Shown piece by piece: positions 21,730-32,400 of a DNA stretch of 64,000 bases. Source of the stretch: Brumicola pallidula DSM 14239 = ACAM 615 (GTDB lineage: Bacteria > Pseudomonadota > Gammaproteobacteria > Enterobacterales > Alteromonadaceae); contig NZ_KE386816.1 in assembly GCF_000428905.1 (NCBI RefSeq), positions 29,385 to 93,384 of the forward strand, in the 5' to 3' direction. The position numbers and the translations under genes are program-made. The notes beneath the pieces are model-generated. The model made no database searches, was not told the origin of the DNA, and saw only the letters and a list, made by a program, of their open reading frames with translations. Numbering within the stretch: position 1 is the first letter of the stretch; the number at the start of each line of letters is the position of its first letter.

Positions 21730-22505
21730 TGAATTGGTTGATTAATTTGGGCGCTAACACGCTATCTAGGCTAAGTGCCATTGGTAATGCATCTTTGATG
21801 TTATGGGGAGGTTTGTTTGCTGTTCCAAGGTTAAAGAATATTCCGCTCATTATTCAGCAAATTTATATTGTAGGTGTGCAGAGTTTGCTCATTATCATTG
21901 TGTCAGGTTTGTTTATTGGCATGGTCATGGCATTGCAAGGATACACTATTCTGGTCAATTACGGGGCGGAGGGAAGCCTAGGTCCCATGGTTGCTTTGTC
22001 TCTACTAAGAGAATTAGGGCCTGTTGTCACCGCATTACTGTTCGCCGGTCGAGCTGGGTCAGCATTGACAGCAGAAATTGGTTTGATGAAAGCGACTGAG
22101 CAGTTAAGTAGTCTTGAAATGATGGCTGTTGACCCATTGCGACGCATCATAGCGCCACGATTTTGGGCTGGTGTAATATCAATGCCTCTGTTGGCTTTGA
22201 TATTTAGTGCAGTCGGCATTTTAGGTGGTCATTTGGTTGGTGTTGACTGGTTAGGAGTTGATTCAGGTAGCTATTGGTCGATCATGCAGTCAACGGTAGA
22301 ATGGGACAAAGATGTCGTTAATGGTGTTATTAAAAGTATTGTATTTGCTTTAGTTGTGGTTTGGATTGCACTTTACAAAGGATACGATGCGATACCAACA
22401 TCAGAAGGTATTAGTAAGGCAACGACGGAAACTGTTGTGTTCTCTTCGTTGGCGATTTTAGGTATAGATTTCGTGCTTACAGCACTGATGTTTGGAATTA
22501 ATTAG
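21729..22505 (+). CDS. mlaE: Phospholipid transport permease MlaE
   Basis: MlaE is the membrane subunit of the Mla transporter. It has about five to six hydrophobic segments and the family sequences [39 protein letters not shown] split by the coupling region, and [13 protein letters not shown]. The start is a GTG overlapping the mlaF stop by one base (TAGTG), which implies coupled translation. The length is 258 residues. Confidence 0.95.
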   Translation: MNWLINLGANTLSRLSAIGNASLMLWGGLFAVPRLKNIPLIIQQIYIVGVQSLLIIIVSGLFIGMVMALQGYTILVNYGAEGSLGPMVALSLLRELGPVVTALLFAGRAGSALTAEIGLMKATEQLSSLEMMAVDPLRRIIAPRFWAGVISMPLLALIFSAVGILGGHLVGVDWLGVDSGSYWSIMQSTVEWDKDVVNGVIKSIVFALVVVWIALYKGYDAIPTSEGISKATTETVVFSSLAILGIDFVLTALMFGIN

Positions 22506-22513
22506 GAAATAAA

Positions 22514-23002
22514 ATGACTAGCAAAAAAACAGAATTAATGGTCGGTATATTTGTTGCTTTAGCAATAGCAGCAACCTTATTACTGGCTTTGCAAGTTGCT
22601 AATCAAGGTATGAGCGGCAGTGGTGAGATTTACAAAGTTAGCGCTAAGTTTGACAATATTGGTGGATTAAAAGCAAGATCATCCGTAAAAGTAGGGGGGG
22701 TCATTGTTGGTAGAGTATCACGTATATATTTGGATGAGAGAGAGCTTATCCCTGTTGTTGAAATGGAAATATCGTCAAATTATGCTAGAACATTTCCGGA
22801 GACCAGTTCTGTATCAATACTCACAGCTGGTTTGCTAGGTGAACAATATATTGGTTTAACACCAGGGTTTGTATTTCCGGGTGAAGACCCCATTTATATT
22901 GGTGATCAGGAAGGTGAAACAAAATTTATTGTTGATACAAAGTCAGCATTAGTGTTAGAAGACCTAATTGGTCAATTTTTGTTTGGTAAAGATTCAAAAT
23001 GA
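22514..23002 (+). CDS. mlaD: Mla pathway MCE-domain protein MlaD
   Basis: MlaD forms the periplasmic hexameric ring of the Mla complex. One N-terminal membrane segment (ELMVGIFVALAIAATLLLAL) is followed by a single MCE domain with KFDNIGGLKARSSVKVGGV and SILTAGLLGEQYIGL. The length of 162 residues is normal. Confidence 0.95.
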   Translation: MTSKKTELMVGIFVALAIAATLLLALQVANQGMSGSGEIYKVSAKFDNIGGLKARSSVKVGGVIVGRVSRIYLDERELIPVVEMEISSNYARTFPETSSVSILTAGLLGEQYIGLTPGFVFPGEDPIYIGDQEGETKFIVDTKSALVLEDLIGQFLFGKDSK

Positions 23003-23037
23003 TAATTAAGACAGCAACGGCAGAAAAGGAGAATAGT

Positions 23038-23703
23038 GTGAATAAGCATTTTGATAGCCTAAATAAATGGTTTCTATCAATTTTAACAGCCATGATTTTT
23101 ATGGTGCCTGCGACAATGATAAATGCATCAGAACAAAGCGATCCGTACGTCATGATTAATGAAGTTGCTTCATTAACCTTTGACCGTATGAAGCGTGAGA
23201 AAGAACAAATAAATCAGAATCCTGAGCTGTTACGCACGGTTATGGAAGAAGAATTATTACCGTATATCGATTACCGCTTTTCAGCATTCAAAGTGTTAGG
23301 CAAATATGCGAGTAAAGTACCCAGAGAAAAATTACTTGAATTTGTGTCGGTTTTTAGAGAATACTTAATTACCAGCTATGCTGTTGCACTGGGTTATTAC
23401 GACGACCAACTTGTTGAATTTGCTCCGGCACTAGAGTTTGATGGGCGTTCAGATGTAACCGTGCGTGCTGTTATTAAAGATGGCGAGCGTCCTGATATTA
23501 AAGTCGCATTTAAAGTTCGTAAAGACCGTCAATCTGATCAATGGCAAGTATATGATATGGTTGCCGAGGGCATTAGTTTATTATCTAGCAAACGCACTGA
23601 ATTTGAATCTATTTTGCGTCAGGATGGCATTGATAAAGTAATTGAATTAATGAGAAAAAACATTGCTGAGCCTATTAAACTTAACGAAAAATTAAATAAA
23701 TAA
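23038..23703 (+). CDS. mlaC: Periplasmic phospholipid carrier MlaC
   Basis: MlaC carries phospholipid between the outer membrane MlaA complex and MlaFEDB. I choose the GTG at 23038 because an AAAGGAG site lies 6 bases upstream and the protein then starts directly with a signal peptide (WFLSILTAMIFMVPATMINA). The longer frame from ATG 22999, which overlaps the mlaD stop, adds 13 charged residues before it. The mature part has YIDYRFSAFKVLGKYASK and VAFKVRKDRQSDQWQVYDM, typical of the Ttg2/MlaC family. Confidence 0.93.
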   Translation: MNKHFDSLNKWFLSILTAMIFMVPATMINASEQSDPYVMINEVASLTFDRMKREKEQINQNPELLRTVMEEELLPYIDYRFSAFKVLGKYASKVPREKLLEFVSVFREYLITSYAVALGYYDDQLVEFAPALEFDGRSDVTVRAVIKDGERPDIKVAFKVRKDRQSDQWQVYDMVAEGISLLSSKRTEFESILRQDGIDKVIELMRKNIAEPIKLNEKLNK

Positions 23704-23716
23704 GGTTGTACCATAA

Positions 23717-24025
23717 ATGCAAGCTGAACTTGAGCTGCGAGACAAAGTACTAACGTTAGTGGTGAAAGGAGACCTTGATCAACTGACGCTAAAGAAAGAC
23801 TATTGGGTTTCGATCGATGCCAATGCTAAAAAGCAACTTCAGGATGCAGCCACCTTAATGGTTTGCCTCAATGATGTTGATAGAGCAGATAGTGCGGGTC
23901 TGGCTTGGTTAATTAATCTTAAACGTGATTTAAAACAGCACAATGTTAATGTTAGTATTCATGACTCACCTACAAAATTAATTGAGTTGGCAAAACTAAG
24001 TAATGCTGACAGCTTTCTAGCCTAG
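23717..24025 (+). CDS. mlaB: Mla pathway STAS-domain protein MlaB
   Basis: MlaB is the small cytosolic STAS subunit that binds MlaF and is needed for full ATPase activity. The 102 residues contain the STAS core LNDVDRADSAGLAWLINL. It is 13 bases after mlaC in the operon. The sequence is weakly conserved in general, so the call rests on the motif and position. Confidence 0.9.
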   Translation: MQAELELRDKVLTLVVKGDLDQLTLKKDYWVSIDANAKKQLQDAATLMVCLNDVDRADSAGLAWLINLKRDLKQHNVNVSIHDSPTKLIELAKLSNADSFLA

Positions 24026-24043
24026 ATCAGAATAGAGAAACGA

Positions 24044-24295
24044 ATGACAAATGAAGAAATTGCGAGTTTATTAAAGTCTGAGCTGACTTTAGTGGATGTT
24101 AAAGTTAAGAGTGAAGGTTCACACTTTCAGATTATTGCTGTCGATAACCGCTTCGAAGCAATGCCAAGAGTAAAAAAACAGCAGCTAATTTATGGGCCAC
24201 TATCTGCCAAAATTGCAGATGGCACGATGCACGCTATCACAATCAAGACATTTACTGTTGACCAATGGCAACGAGAGAAACTGTTTCATTCCTAA
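24044..24295 (+). CDS. ibaG: BolA family protein IbaG
   Basis: This is an 83-residue BolA-like protein. BolA proteins pair with monothiol glutaredoxin and take part in Fe-S and acid-stress homeostasis. The family strand IADGTMHAITIKTFT is present. The position between mlaB and murA is the conserved one. Confidence 0.92.
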   Translation: MTNEEIASLLKSELTLVDVKVKSEGSHFQIIAVDNRFEAMPRVKKQQLIYGPLSAKIADGTMHAITIKTFTVDQWQREKLFHS

Positions 24296-24333
24296 AACGA
24301 ATTGAAGCCATAATAATAAAAAAATATATATAA

Positions 24334-25608
<1,275 letters not shown>

Positions 25609-25680
25609 CGATCTAATTACTACACCAACGCAGTATCGCGCCTGTTTAGGTTTAAACTTTAGTTCCTACGTTGATATTAT

Positions 25681-26766
25681 TTAAGAAGATGCTGAAGAGC
25701 CAACAATTACGTTTAGTGTAATGAGTTCTTCATTGCGTTCAATCCTTAAGGTAATTTCGGTTCCAGGAACTGTCTGGCTGACCATATTCAAAGCTTGGCC
25801 CGTATCATTTTGCTCAATTTCAAAACCATTGATAGAAAGTAAAATATCATTCAATTTTAACCCGGCATCATCAGCCGGACCACCACGAGTAATAGCCGTC
25901 ACAATCATGCCTTTGCGCTCTATTAGTGCGTTTCCTGTGAACCCCAATTGTCCGCGCACAACAGTGCCCGATACTATGATCTCTTCCATCACTTTTTTCG
26001 CTAACTCATACGGAACAGCAAAGTTAATACCATCGACGGTGGTTAATCCGCTGCCAGAGGGTCCTCGTGTTTTAAAGTTTGCATTCGTGATACCAACTAA
26101 ATATCCATTGCTATCGATCAGTGCTCCACCTGAATTGCCTGGATGTAAAACAGCATCGGTTTGAATAAAGTCAAAATAGTTGGCAAGGTTGTTACGGCTA
26201 ATTCGGCTCACAATTCCTTGCGTAATAGTTTGACCTAAGTCGAGTGGATTACCGATAGCCATAACCACGTCACCGACTCTAAGACCTGTTTTAGGGACTT
26301 GAGGCATTACATGTAAATCGTCAGCGTCGACTTTTAAGACGGCTAAGTCGGTTTCTGCGTCAAAACCGACAATTTGTGCTTCAAGTGTGCGACTGTCTTG
26401 TAAGCGAATAAATATAGTATCGGTGTCTTTAATTACGTGGTAACAGGTCATTATGTAACCACCTTCGTTCATGATAACGCCGGAGCCCAAATTAGCGCGC
26501 TCTGTCGTTCTGCCCCTGAATATACTATTGGGATTCGGATTATCAATACTTACCCCATAAATATACACAACAGCGGGTGCACTTCTACTCAATGCATCAT
26601 AATAGCTAAGGCGTTTAGGGGGGCTGTCTTCTTTCTGTAGCCAGTGGACATTGAGACCACTACCTTGACGAAATTCAGGAATAAATATAAGTAGAATAGC
26701 TGCAACGGTTAAGCCAAGTATGATTGGTTTCAGAAGAGCGGTAAAAAAACGTTGCAGTAATCGCAT
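25681..26766 (-). CDS. degS: Envelope stress sensor protease DegS
   Basis: DegS is a membrane-anchored serine protease that cleaves RseA when misfolded outer membrane proteins bind its PDZ domain. An N-terminal membrane helix (IILGLTVAAILLIF) is followed by the protease domain with His (TCYHVIKD), Asp (DAETDLAVLKV) and Ser (HPGNSGGALID), and one PDZ domain (GMIVTAITRGGPADDAGLKLNDILLSI in part). One PDZ domain and the anchor separate it from DegQ. It converges on murA. Confidence 0.95.
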   Translation of the reverse strand: MRLLQRFFTALLKPIILGLTVAAILLIFIPEFRQGSGLNVHWLQKEDSPPKRLSYYDALSRSAPAVVYIYGVSIDNPNPNSIFRGRTTERANLGSGVIMNEGGYIMTCYHVIKDTDTIFIRLQDSRTLEAQIVGFDAETDLAVLKVDADDLHVMPQVPKTGLRVGDVVMAIGNPLDLGQTITQGIVSRISRNNLANYFDFIQTDAVLHPGNSGGALIDSNGYLVGITNANFKTRGPSGSGLTTVDGINFAVPYELAKKVMEEIIVSGTVVRGQLGFTGNALIERKGMIVTAITRGGPADDAGLKLNDILLSINGFEIEQNDTGQALNMVSQTVPGTEITLRIERNEELITLNVIVGSSASS

Positions 26767-26846
26767 ATCAAATAAGTTCGGTGCTAGTAGTTAATTGATA
26801 AGAATACCAAATTAATCCAGAGTGTTACAGCATCGTGAAATAAACA

Positions 26847-26879
26847 TTCCATGCACCACTCAAAAAGCGGCGCATGGAA
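26847..26879 (-). terminator. Probable terminator hairpin after degQ
   Basis: An 8-bp stem (26847-26854 with 26872-26879) with a long loop lies just past the degQ stop. On the minus strand it is followed by a U-rich TGTTTATTT stretch. The stem is short, so strength is uncertain. Confidence 0.55.
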
Positions 26880-26899
26880 GGATAGACCGTGTTGCCCAG

Positions 26900-28270
26900 T
26901 TACTGTCGAATAACGACGTAGATAGTAGATGTACCGCGTTTTACATTCAATGCCATTACATTTCCTTCACTCTCTTCGACTAAGCGACGAAGGTCGGCAA
27001 CATTAGTGACACGTTGTCTGTTTAATCCAACAATGACGTCATCCGATTTAAGACCAATTCGTGCAGCTGGCGCGCGAGCTTGCACCTCAGTAACGACGAC
27101 ACCATCGTTACCTTCACTGTCTTTTCCATTATCCATCTCACTGCCTTCAAACGCAGGGTGTATATCTTTCGCTGCCGCGACAGGCATCACTGCATCGCCC
27201 AGCACAACCTTTATGTCTTGTTTTTTGCCTTCACGTACAATGGTCAACGTTACTTTAGCGCCTGCTCCCATAGTGGCTACTTTAGCGCGTAACTCGTCAA
27301 AGCTACTGAGTTCATTGCCATCAAAGCTCATAATGATGTCGCCGGACAGCAATCCGGCTTTAGCCGCAGCTGAATCAGGGATCACTTCTCTAATAAAAGC
27401 GCCTTTGTTGCTTGGGGAGCGCATGGCCTCGGCAAGCTTAGCATCCACGTTAATGCCTTGAATACCAAGTAAACCACGCCTTACTTCACCAAACTCAACA
27501 ATTTGATCAATTAAGCCTTTCATCATATTACTTGGTATAGCGAAACCAATGCCAACGTTGCCACCATTTGGTCCAAATATTGCGGTGTTAATACCAATTA
27601 ACTCGCCGTTTAAGTTAATCAATGCGCCGCCTGAATTACCCCGATTGATCGCGGCATCAGTTTGTATGAAATTTTCAAACCCACCTATGTTTAAACCAGA
27701 CCTAGCTAACGCACTTACAATACCAGAAGTAACCGTTTGACCAAGTCCAAATGGATTGCCTATAGCGACCACAAAATCACCAACCCGTGATTTATCAGAA
27801 TCAGCTAAGGTTATTTGTGACAAATCATCGGCAGTTATTTGTAGTAATGCGACATCGCTTTGCTCATCAGCACCTATTTTCTTCGCTGTGAATTCACGAC
27901 CGTCAGTCAATTTAACAATGATTTCATCTGCGTTTTCTACAACGTGATTGTTGGTGACCACGTACCCTTTCTCTGCGTCAATTATAACGCCAGAGCCCAT
28001 GCCGCGGAAAGGTTGCTCATTAACTTGCTCATCAGGCGCGCCAAAAAATCGTTTAAACATTTCTGGAACTTGCTGGCGCGTTACCTGAGTACCTTCTACT
28101 GAGATACTAACAACGGCTGGCGACGTTCGCTCAATCATAGAAGCCAATGAAGGCACTTCATCTTTTTTTGTTGAGAAGAAGGGAAGTGCAGCGTTAGCGC
28201 TGGACAAGGTTACAAAAATAATAGAGCCTGCAGTTAGACAGATCGCTACTTTACGAAGAAATACTTTCAT
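26900..28270 (-). CDS. degQ: Periplasmic serine endoprotease DegQ/DegP type
   Basis: This is an HtrA-family periplasmic protease/chaperone. A signal peptide (ICLTAGSIIFVTLSSANA) precedes the protease domain with His (TNNHVVEN), Asp (EQSDVALLQI) and Ser (NRGNSGGALIN), then two PDZ domains (ANEVIPDSAAAKAGL-like and VQARAPAARIGLKSDDVIV). The length is 456 residues. Next to degS the DegQ name fits best; DegP cannot be excluded from sequence alone. Confidence 0.93.
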   Translation of the reverse strand: MKVFLRKVAICLTAGSIIFVTLSSANAALPFFSTKKDEVPSLASMIERTSPAVVSISVEGTQVTRQQVPEMFKRFFGAPDEQVNEQPFRGMGSGVIIDAEKGYVVTNNHVVENADEIIVKLTDGREFTAKKIGADEQSDVALLQITADDLSQITLADSDKSRVGDFVVAIGNPFGLGQTVTSGIVSALARSGLNIGGFENFIQTDAAINRGNSGGALINLNGELIGINTAIFGPNGGNVGIGFAIPSNMMKGLIDQIVEFGEVRRGLLGIQGINVDAKLAEAMRSPSNKGAFIREVIPDSAAAKAGLLSGDIIMSFDGNELSSFDELRAKVATMGAGAKVTLTIVREGKKQDIKVVLGDAVMPVAAAKDIHPAFEGSEMDNGKDSEGNDGVVVTEVQARAPAARIGLKSDDVIVGLNRQRVTNVADLRRLVEESEGNVMALNVKRGTSTIYVVIRQ

Positions 28271-28340
28271 TAATCTTGATACTCCAAATATATCTATAAA
28301 CTTGAATACTTATCAAAGACTAGTGAAAAACAACATAAGT

Positions 28341-28802
28341 TCACTGGCCTTCCGATTTATTCTCTTTTGGTGCCTTAGCTGCAACACCAACAAACACCCC
28401 TGAACCACTGTTTGCAAAGTCACGTGGTTGAGTATCTGGTTGTGCTAATGCAAGGTCATTTTTGTTTGCCTTCAAACTATTACGTAAAAATACGCTAGCA
28501 TGTTCACCAAAAAACGAATCTTTAGAATCAGCCGCAGTCATCGTCGCTTGTGCCAGTGATTCTTCATATTCATTTAAGTGAGTTGCCAACGCAGCTGTTT
28601 TATTTTGAATGTCAGTTAACGCTTGTCTTGAAATGTCCAAGTGTTGTCGAGCTTGTATTGCTAATAAAGCCTTAAGTTCCGCTTCTGTGTGGTTAACTTT
28701 ATTCTCTGAATTTGATCGCATATTTTTAACGGCAATAAAACCTATAATAGCGCCAAGGATTGACCCGATAACGATGCCAGTAATTAATGTGCCTATTTCC
28801 AT
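28341..28802 (-). CDS. zapG: DUF1043 cell-shape/division protein ZapG (YhcB)
   Basis: YhcB/ZapG is an inner-membrane protein linked to cell division and envelope coordination. I use ATG 28802, which has a GGAG site 6 bases upstream, rather than 28859. The protein then starts MEIGTLITGIVIGSILGAIIG, a single membrane helix, followed by a cytosolic coiled region (DISRQALTDIQNKTAALATH in part) and a low-complexity C-terminus. The length is 153 residues. It sits between degQ and the divergent zapE, as in E. coli. Confidence 0.9.
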   Translation of the reverse strand: MEIGTLITGIVIGSILGAIIGFIAVKNMRSNSENKVNHTEAELKALLAIQARQHLDISRQALTDIQNKTAALATHLNEYEESLAQATMTAADSKDSFFGEHASVFLRNSLKANKNDLALAQPDTQPRDFANSGSGVFVGVAAKAPKENKSEGQ

Positions 28803-29057
28803 GATGTCTCCAAAGTGAGGATTTATTAGTTCAAATGATCGGCTATTCATCGATTCCATGCAAGCGCTTATTCGTAAAAAATGGTGATAAGCTTATCGGA
28901 GCGATTTTCAAGTTAGTCTCAGGGCTGTATACTGCTAAAAAAAACCAATACACCCTCTTTTTACGTAAACAAAAGCAACGTATCCTCCTTATAATAAACT
29001 TAATGTAGGCTGCTGAGTTTGTTTTCAACCCATACGAAATAATTTTTTGGAACTTTA

Positions 29058-30155
29058 ATGACCCCTTGGGAAAAATATCAAGATGATTTGTCGCTCATTG
29101 ATTTTCAATACGATGCGGCACAGGAAAATGCAGTCAAAGAGTTGCAACGTTTATATGACGAACTAACGAACCCCAAACGCAAACCCTCTTGGCGTGTAAA
29201 AATTAAGCAAGCCTTCGGTAAAGGAATGTTGAAGCCCAGTATACAGGGTATATATTTTTGGGGCGGCGTTGGGCGCGGTAAAACCTACTTGGTTGATACA
29301 TTTTATGAATGCTTACCGTTTGAGAATAAAATGCGCGTGCACTTTCATCGTTTTATGCACCGAGTGCACGAAGAATTAACGCTATTAAACGGTAAAGAAG
29401 ATCCGTTAAAAATTATTGCAAAGAAGCTATCAGTCGAAGCAAAAGTTATATGTTTTGATGAGTTTTTCGTATCCGATATTACCGATGCCATGATCCTAGG
29501 CACGCTGATGGAAGAACTATTTGGTCATGGTATTGTATTGGTGGCTACCTCTAATATTATTCCTGATAAGCTTTACCATAACGGACTACAACGCGCTCGA
29601 TTTTTACCTGCTATCGAATTAATTAATCAAAACACACGGGTAATCAATGTTGATAGTGGTGTGGACTATCGCCTTAGAACGCTTGAAAAAGCCGAAATAT
29701 ATCATTACCCCTTAGATGACGACGCAACTACTAATTTACAAACATACTTCACTCAACTTGCACCAGAGGAAGGTAGTTTTGATGTGAATATTAATGTTGC
29801 AGGTAGACACATTCCAGCAATGCGAAATTCGGACGGAGTGGTTATGTTTACGTTTCGTGCTATATGTGACGGACCCAGAAGCCAATCTGATTACATAGAG
29901 ATAAGCCGATGTTATCACTCTGTTTTGATAGCCAATGTTGAACAGATGAGTGGTAATACAGACGACATTGCTCGGCGTTTTATTGCCATGGTTGATGAGT
30001 TCTACGAGCGTAAGGTGAAGTTAATTATGTCGGCGCAAGTGCCCTTGGAGAACTTGTATTCTGAAGGTCGCTTAAATTTTGAATTTCAACGTTGTTTGAG
30101 TCGATTGCAAGAAATGCAATCGCGGGAATATTTGGCTTCACAGCATATCGCCTGA
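29058..30155 (+). CDS. zapE: Cell division AFG1-like ATPase ZapE
   Basis: ZapE is an AAA ATPase that acts at the Z-ring under low oxygen or stress. Walker A is GGVGRGKT, Walker B VICFDEFFVSD, and sensor I follows in VATSNIIPDKLY. The 365 residues match the AFG1-like family. It is divergent from zapG. Confidence 0.95.
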   Translation: MTPWEKYQDDLSLIDFQYDAAQENAVKELQRLYDELTNPKRKPSWRVKIKQAFGKGMLKPSIQGIYFWGGVGRGKTYLVDTFYECLPFENKMRVHFHRFMHRVHEELTLLNGKEDPLKIIAKKLSVEAKVICFDEFFVSDITDAMILGTLMEELFGHGIVLVATSNIIPDKLYHNGLQRARFLPAIELINQNTRVINVDSGVDYRLRTLEKAEIYHYPLDDDATTNLQTYFTQLAPEEGSFDVNINVAGRHIPAMRNSDGVVMFTFRAICDGPRSQSDYIEISRCYHSVLIANVEQMSGNTDDIARRFIAMVDEFYERKVKLIMSAQVPLENLYSEGRLNFEFQRCLSRLQEMQSREYLASQHIA

Positions 30156-30337
30156 TTTAACATAAGCCATTTAAACAATAATTTGAGCTGATTATAAAGT
30201 AGCAAAGCAATTAATCGAAAGAACGATACAACGCTGACAGAGCAAGCGAAAAACAGTACAATCTTGTGTATTGAATCAAAATGATGCGCCGATGTGGCGA
30301 TGCGAATATACAAAATCCATAAAAAAGAGAACTAAAA

Positions 30338-31054
30338 ATGGGTAGAAAGTTTGAAGTAAGAAAAGTCTCAATGGCCAAGACCGCGGGTGCAAAAACCAAG
30401 GTTTATTCGCGCTATGGCAAAGAAATTTACGTTGTCGCTAAAAGTGGCGGTCCTGATCCTGATGCCAACTTGCAACTTCGTCGACTTATCGAAAAGGCAA
30501 AAAAAGACCAAGTGCCAAGCCACGTTATCGAAAAGGCTATTGAAAAAGCCGCTGGTGGTGCTGGTGAAGATTTTGTACCCATGCGCTACGAAGGGTTTGG
30601 CCCTGGTGGTTGTATGGTAATCGTAGATTGCCTTTCTGACAACGCCAACAGAACCATTACTGATGTACGTAATTGCTTCACTAAAACCAACTGTAAAATT
30701 GGTGCGCAGAATTCGTCAGCGTTTATGTTTGATCATTATGCCGTATTTGGCTTTAAAGGTGACGATGACGAAGTTGTACTAGAACCGTTAATGGAAGCAG
30801 ACGTTGACGTATCTGACGTTGAAGTTGAAGACGGTATTGTGACTGTTTTTGTTCCGCACACTGAATTTTTTAAATGCAAAACCGCATTGAGTGACGCATT
30901 TCCTGATTTGGAAATTGATGTTGAAGAAATTACGTGGGTGCCACAAGACAGCAAAGATATTCGCGAAGAAGATATGCCGATGTACGAAAAGTTCATGGAT
31001 ATGTTGAATGACTGTGACGACGTGCAAAACGTATATCACAACGCCAACGTTTAG
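30338..31054 (+). CDS. YebC/PmpR family protein, YeeN type
   Basis: YebC-family proteins bind DNA or act on ribosomes translating proline-rich stretches; the subgroup role is not firm. The start [19 protein letters not shown], the Y-S-R-Y-G-K-E-I segment and [10 protein letters not shown] place it closer to E. coli YeeN than to YebC. The C-terminus [11 protein letters not shown] is the usual family end. It is 238 residues and ends 15 bases before the RNase P RNA. Confidence 0.9.
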   Translation: MGRKFEVRKVSMAKTAGAKTKVYSRYGKEIYVVAKSGGPDPDANLQLRRLIEKAKKDQVPSHVIEKAIEKAAGGAGEDFVPMRYEGFGPGGCMVIVDCLSDNANRTITDVRNCFTKTNCKIGAQNSSAFMFDHYAVFGFKGDDDEVVLEPLMEADVDVSDVEVEDGIVTVFVPHTEFFKCKTALSDAFPDLEIDVEEITWVPQDSKDIREEDMPMYEKFMDMLNDCDDVQNVYHNANV

Positions 31055-31056
31055 TT

Positions 31057-31069
31057 TATACTCCCGCCC
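31057..31069 (+). promoter_or_regulatory. Likely -10 element and discriminator of rnpB
   Basis: TATACT (31057-31062) is followed by an all G+C discriminator CCCGCCC, and the predicted RNA 5' end is at 31070. A GC-rich discriminator is typical of stringently controlled stable RNA promoters. No good -35 hexamer is visible; it would lie inside the yebC-family gene. Confidence 0.55.
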
Positions 31070-31424
<355 letters not shown>

Positions 31425-31436
31425 ATTTTTTCTACT

Positions 31437-31459
31437 AACCGCTTGTATATCAAGCGGTT
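31437..31459 (+). terminator. Hairpin downstream of rnpB
   Basis: A perfect 9-bp stem (31437-31445 with 31451-31459) has a 5-base loop. It has no U tract after it, so it may be a secondary 3' structure rather than a true terminator. Confidence 0.4.
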
Positions 31460-31739
31460 GGCTAGAAGAAAATTCAAATTGGCACAGCTGTGACAAAATC
31501 TGTGACAAAATGCATATTAAATCCCAGTAAAAACATTACACATTGGTGCTGTAATGAAAGCTGTCAAAACACTCAATTACGTATTTATACGCAATCAAAA
31601 CTACTACTTCAGATTCAACTTTCCCACGTAAATTTTTAAGTGCTGATATCCGAATATCGCTCAACACTCAGAACTTGACGTATGCTCTTCAATGTATTGA
31701 AATTTCTGCGCCGTTAACTAACCAGTTAAGGCATTAGCA

Positions 31740-32051
31740 ATGGCTGCGAAGAATTTAAATCGACCTAGTCTGAAACATCGGATCTTATGGATTAAGGAAA
31801 GCATAAGAAAACAACCAACACTGCATAATGTCGATCTAGCCCCGAGCGGATCAGAGAAAAGCGTAAGTAATCATATGCACATGATGGATGTATTAAGTGA
31901 TCTGACTATGAAAGATCTGCCTGATGAGATACTTAAGTAACTACCTAAAGTCATGCTTACCGAAGATTACGACTTAATGCAAAAAAAGGTATCTGCCTTG
32001 GTATTACCAGAGCAATACTCTTATCGAATCAATTTGCCTCCAGCGCGATAG
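31740..32051 (+). pseudogene. Small ORF broken by an in-frame stop, family unknown
   Basis: An ATG at 31740 opens a 66-codon frame (MAAKNLNRPSLKHRI...) that stops at TAA 31938-31940. The same frame then continues for 36 codons to a TAG at 32049-32051 (LPKVMLTEDYDLMQKKV in part). Together they would encode about 103 residues, suggesting a nonsense-mutated gene. I recognise no family. A chance arrangement of two short frames cannot be excluded. Confidence 0.35.
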
Positions 32052-32400
32052 TCAAATAGTCTTTATCGCCATTTAATTTAGACGTTAATCCTTGGGTCAA
32101 CGCTTCATGCTGTCTGCAGGCAACTGCTGTTGACACGAAAGGATAAAGACACTGCAAAAACCATCGACGTCGCAATACAGTTCGACTCTCTCATTCATGT
32201 CTGGTCCTTTTTGGATTTGCTCAAATTTGGTCTAAAGATCGGATCTTAGAACAAGCACTTAGTTCAACTTTCTCAAATTGAATTCAACGTAAATAACTAA
32301 ATTTAAACAGATTAATTGGACATTTACTAACATTGTCAATACAGTTTAATTTGCTAATAACATTTATGAAGGTAAGTTAAATTAAATTAAAAGGAATGTC
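32052..32400. other. Intergenic region upstream of the TonB-dependent receptor
   Basis: It is AT-rich near the receptor start, with no gene seen. The receptor ATG at 32401 has an AAGGA site 6 bases upstream. I see no clear iron or other operator. Confidence 0.4.
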
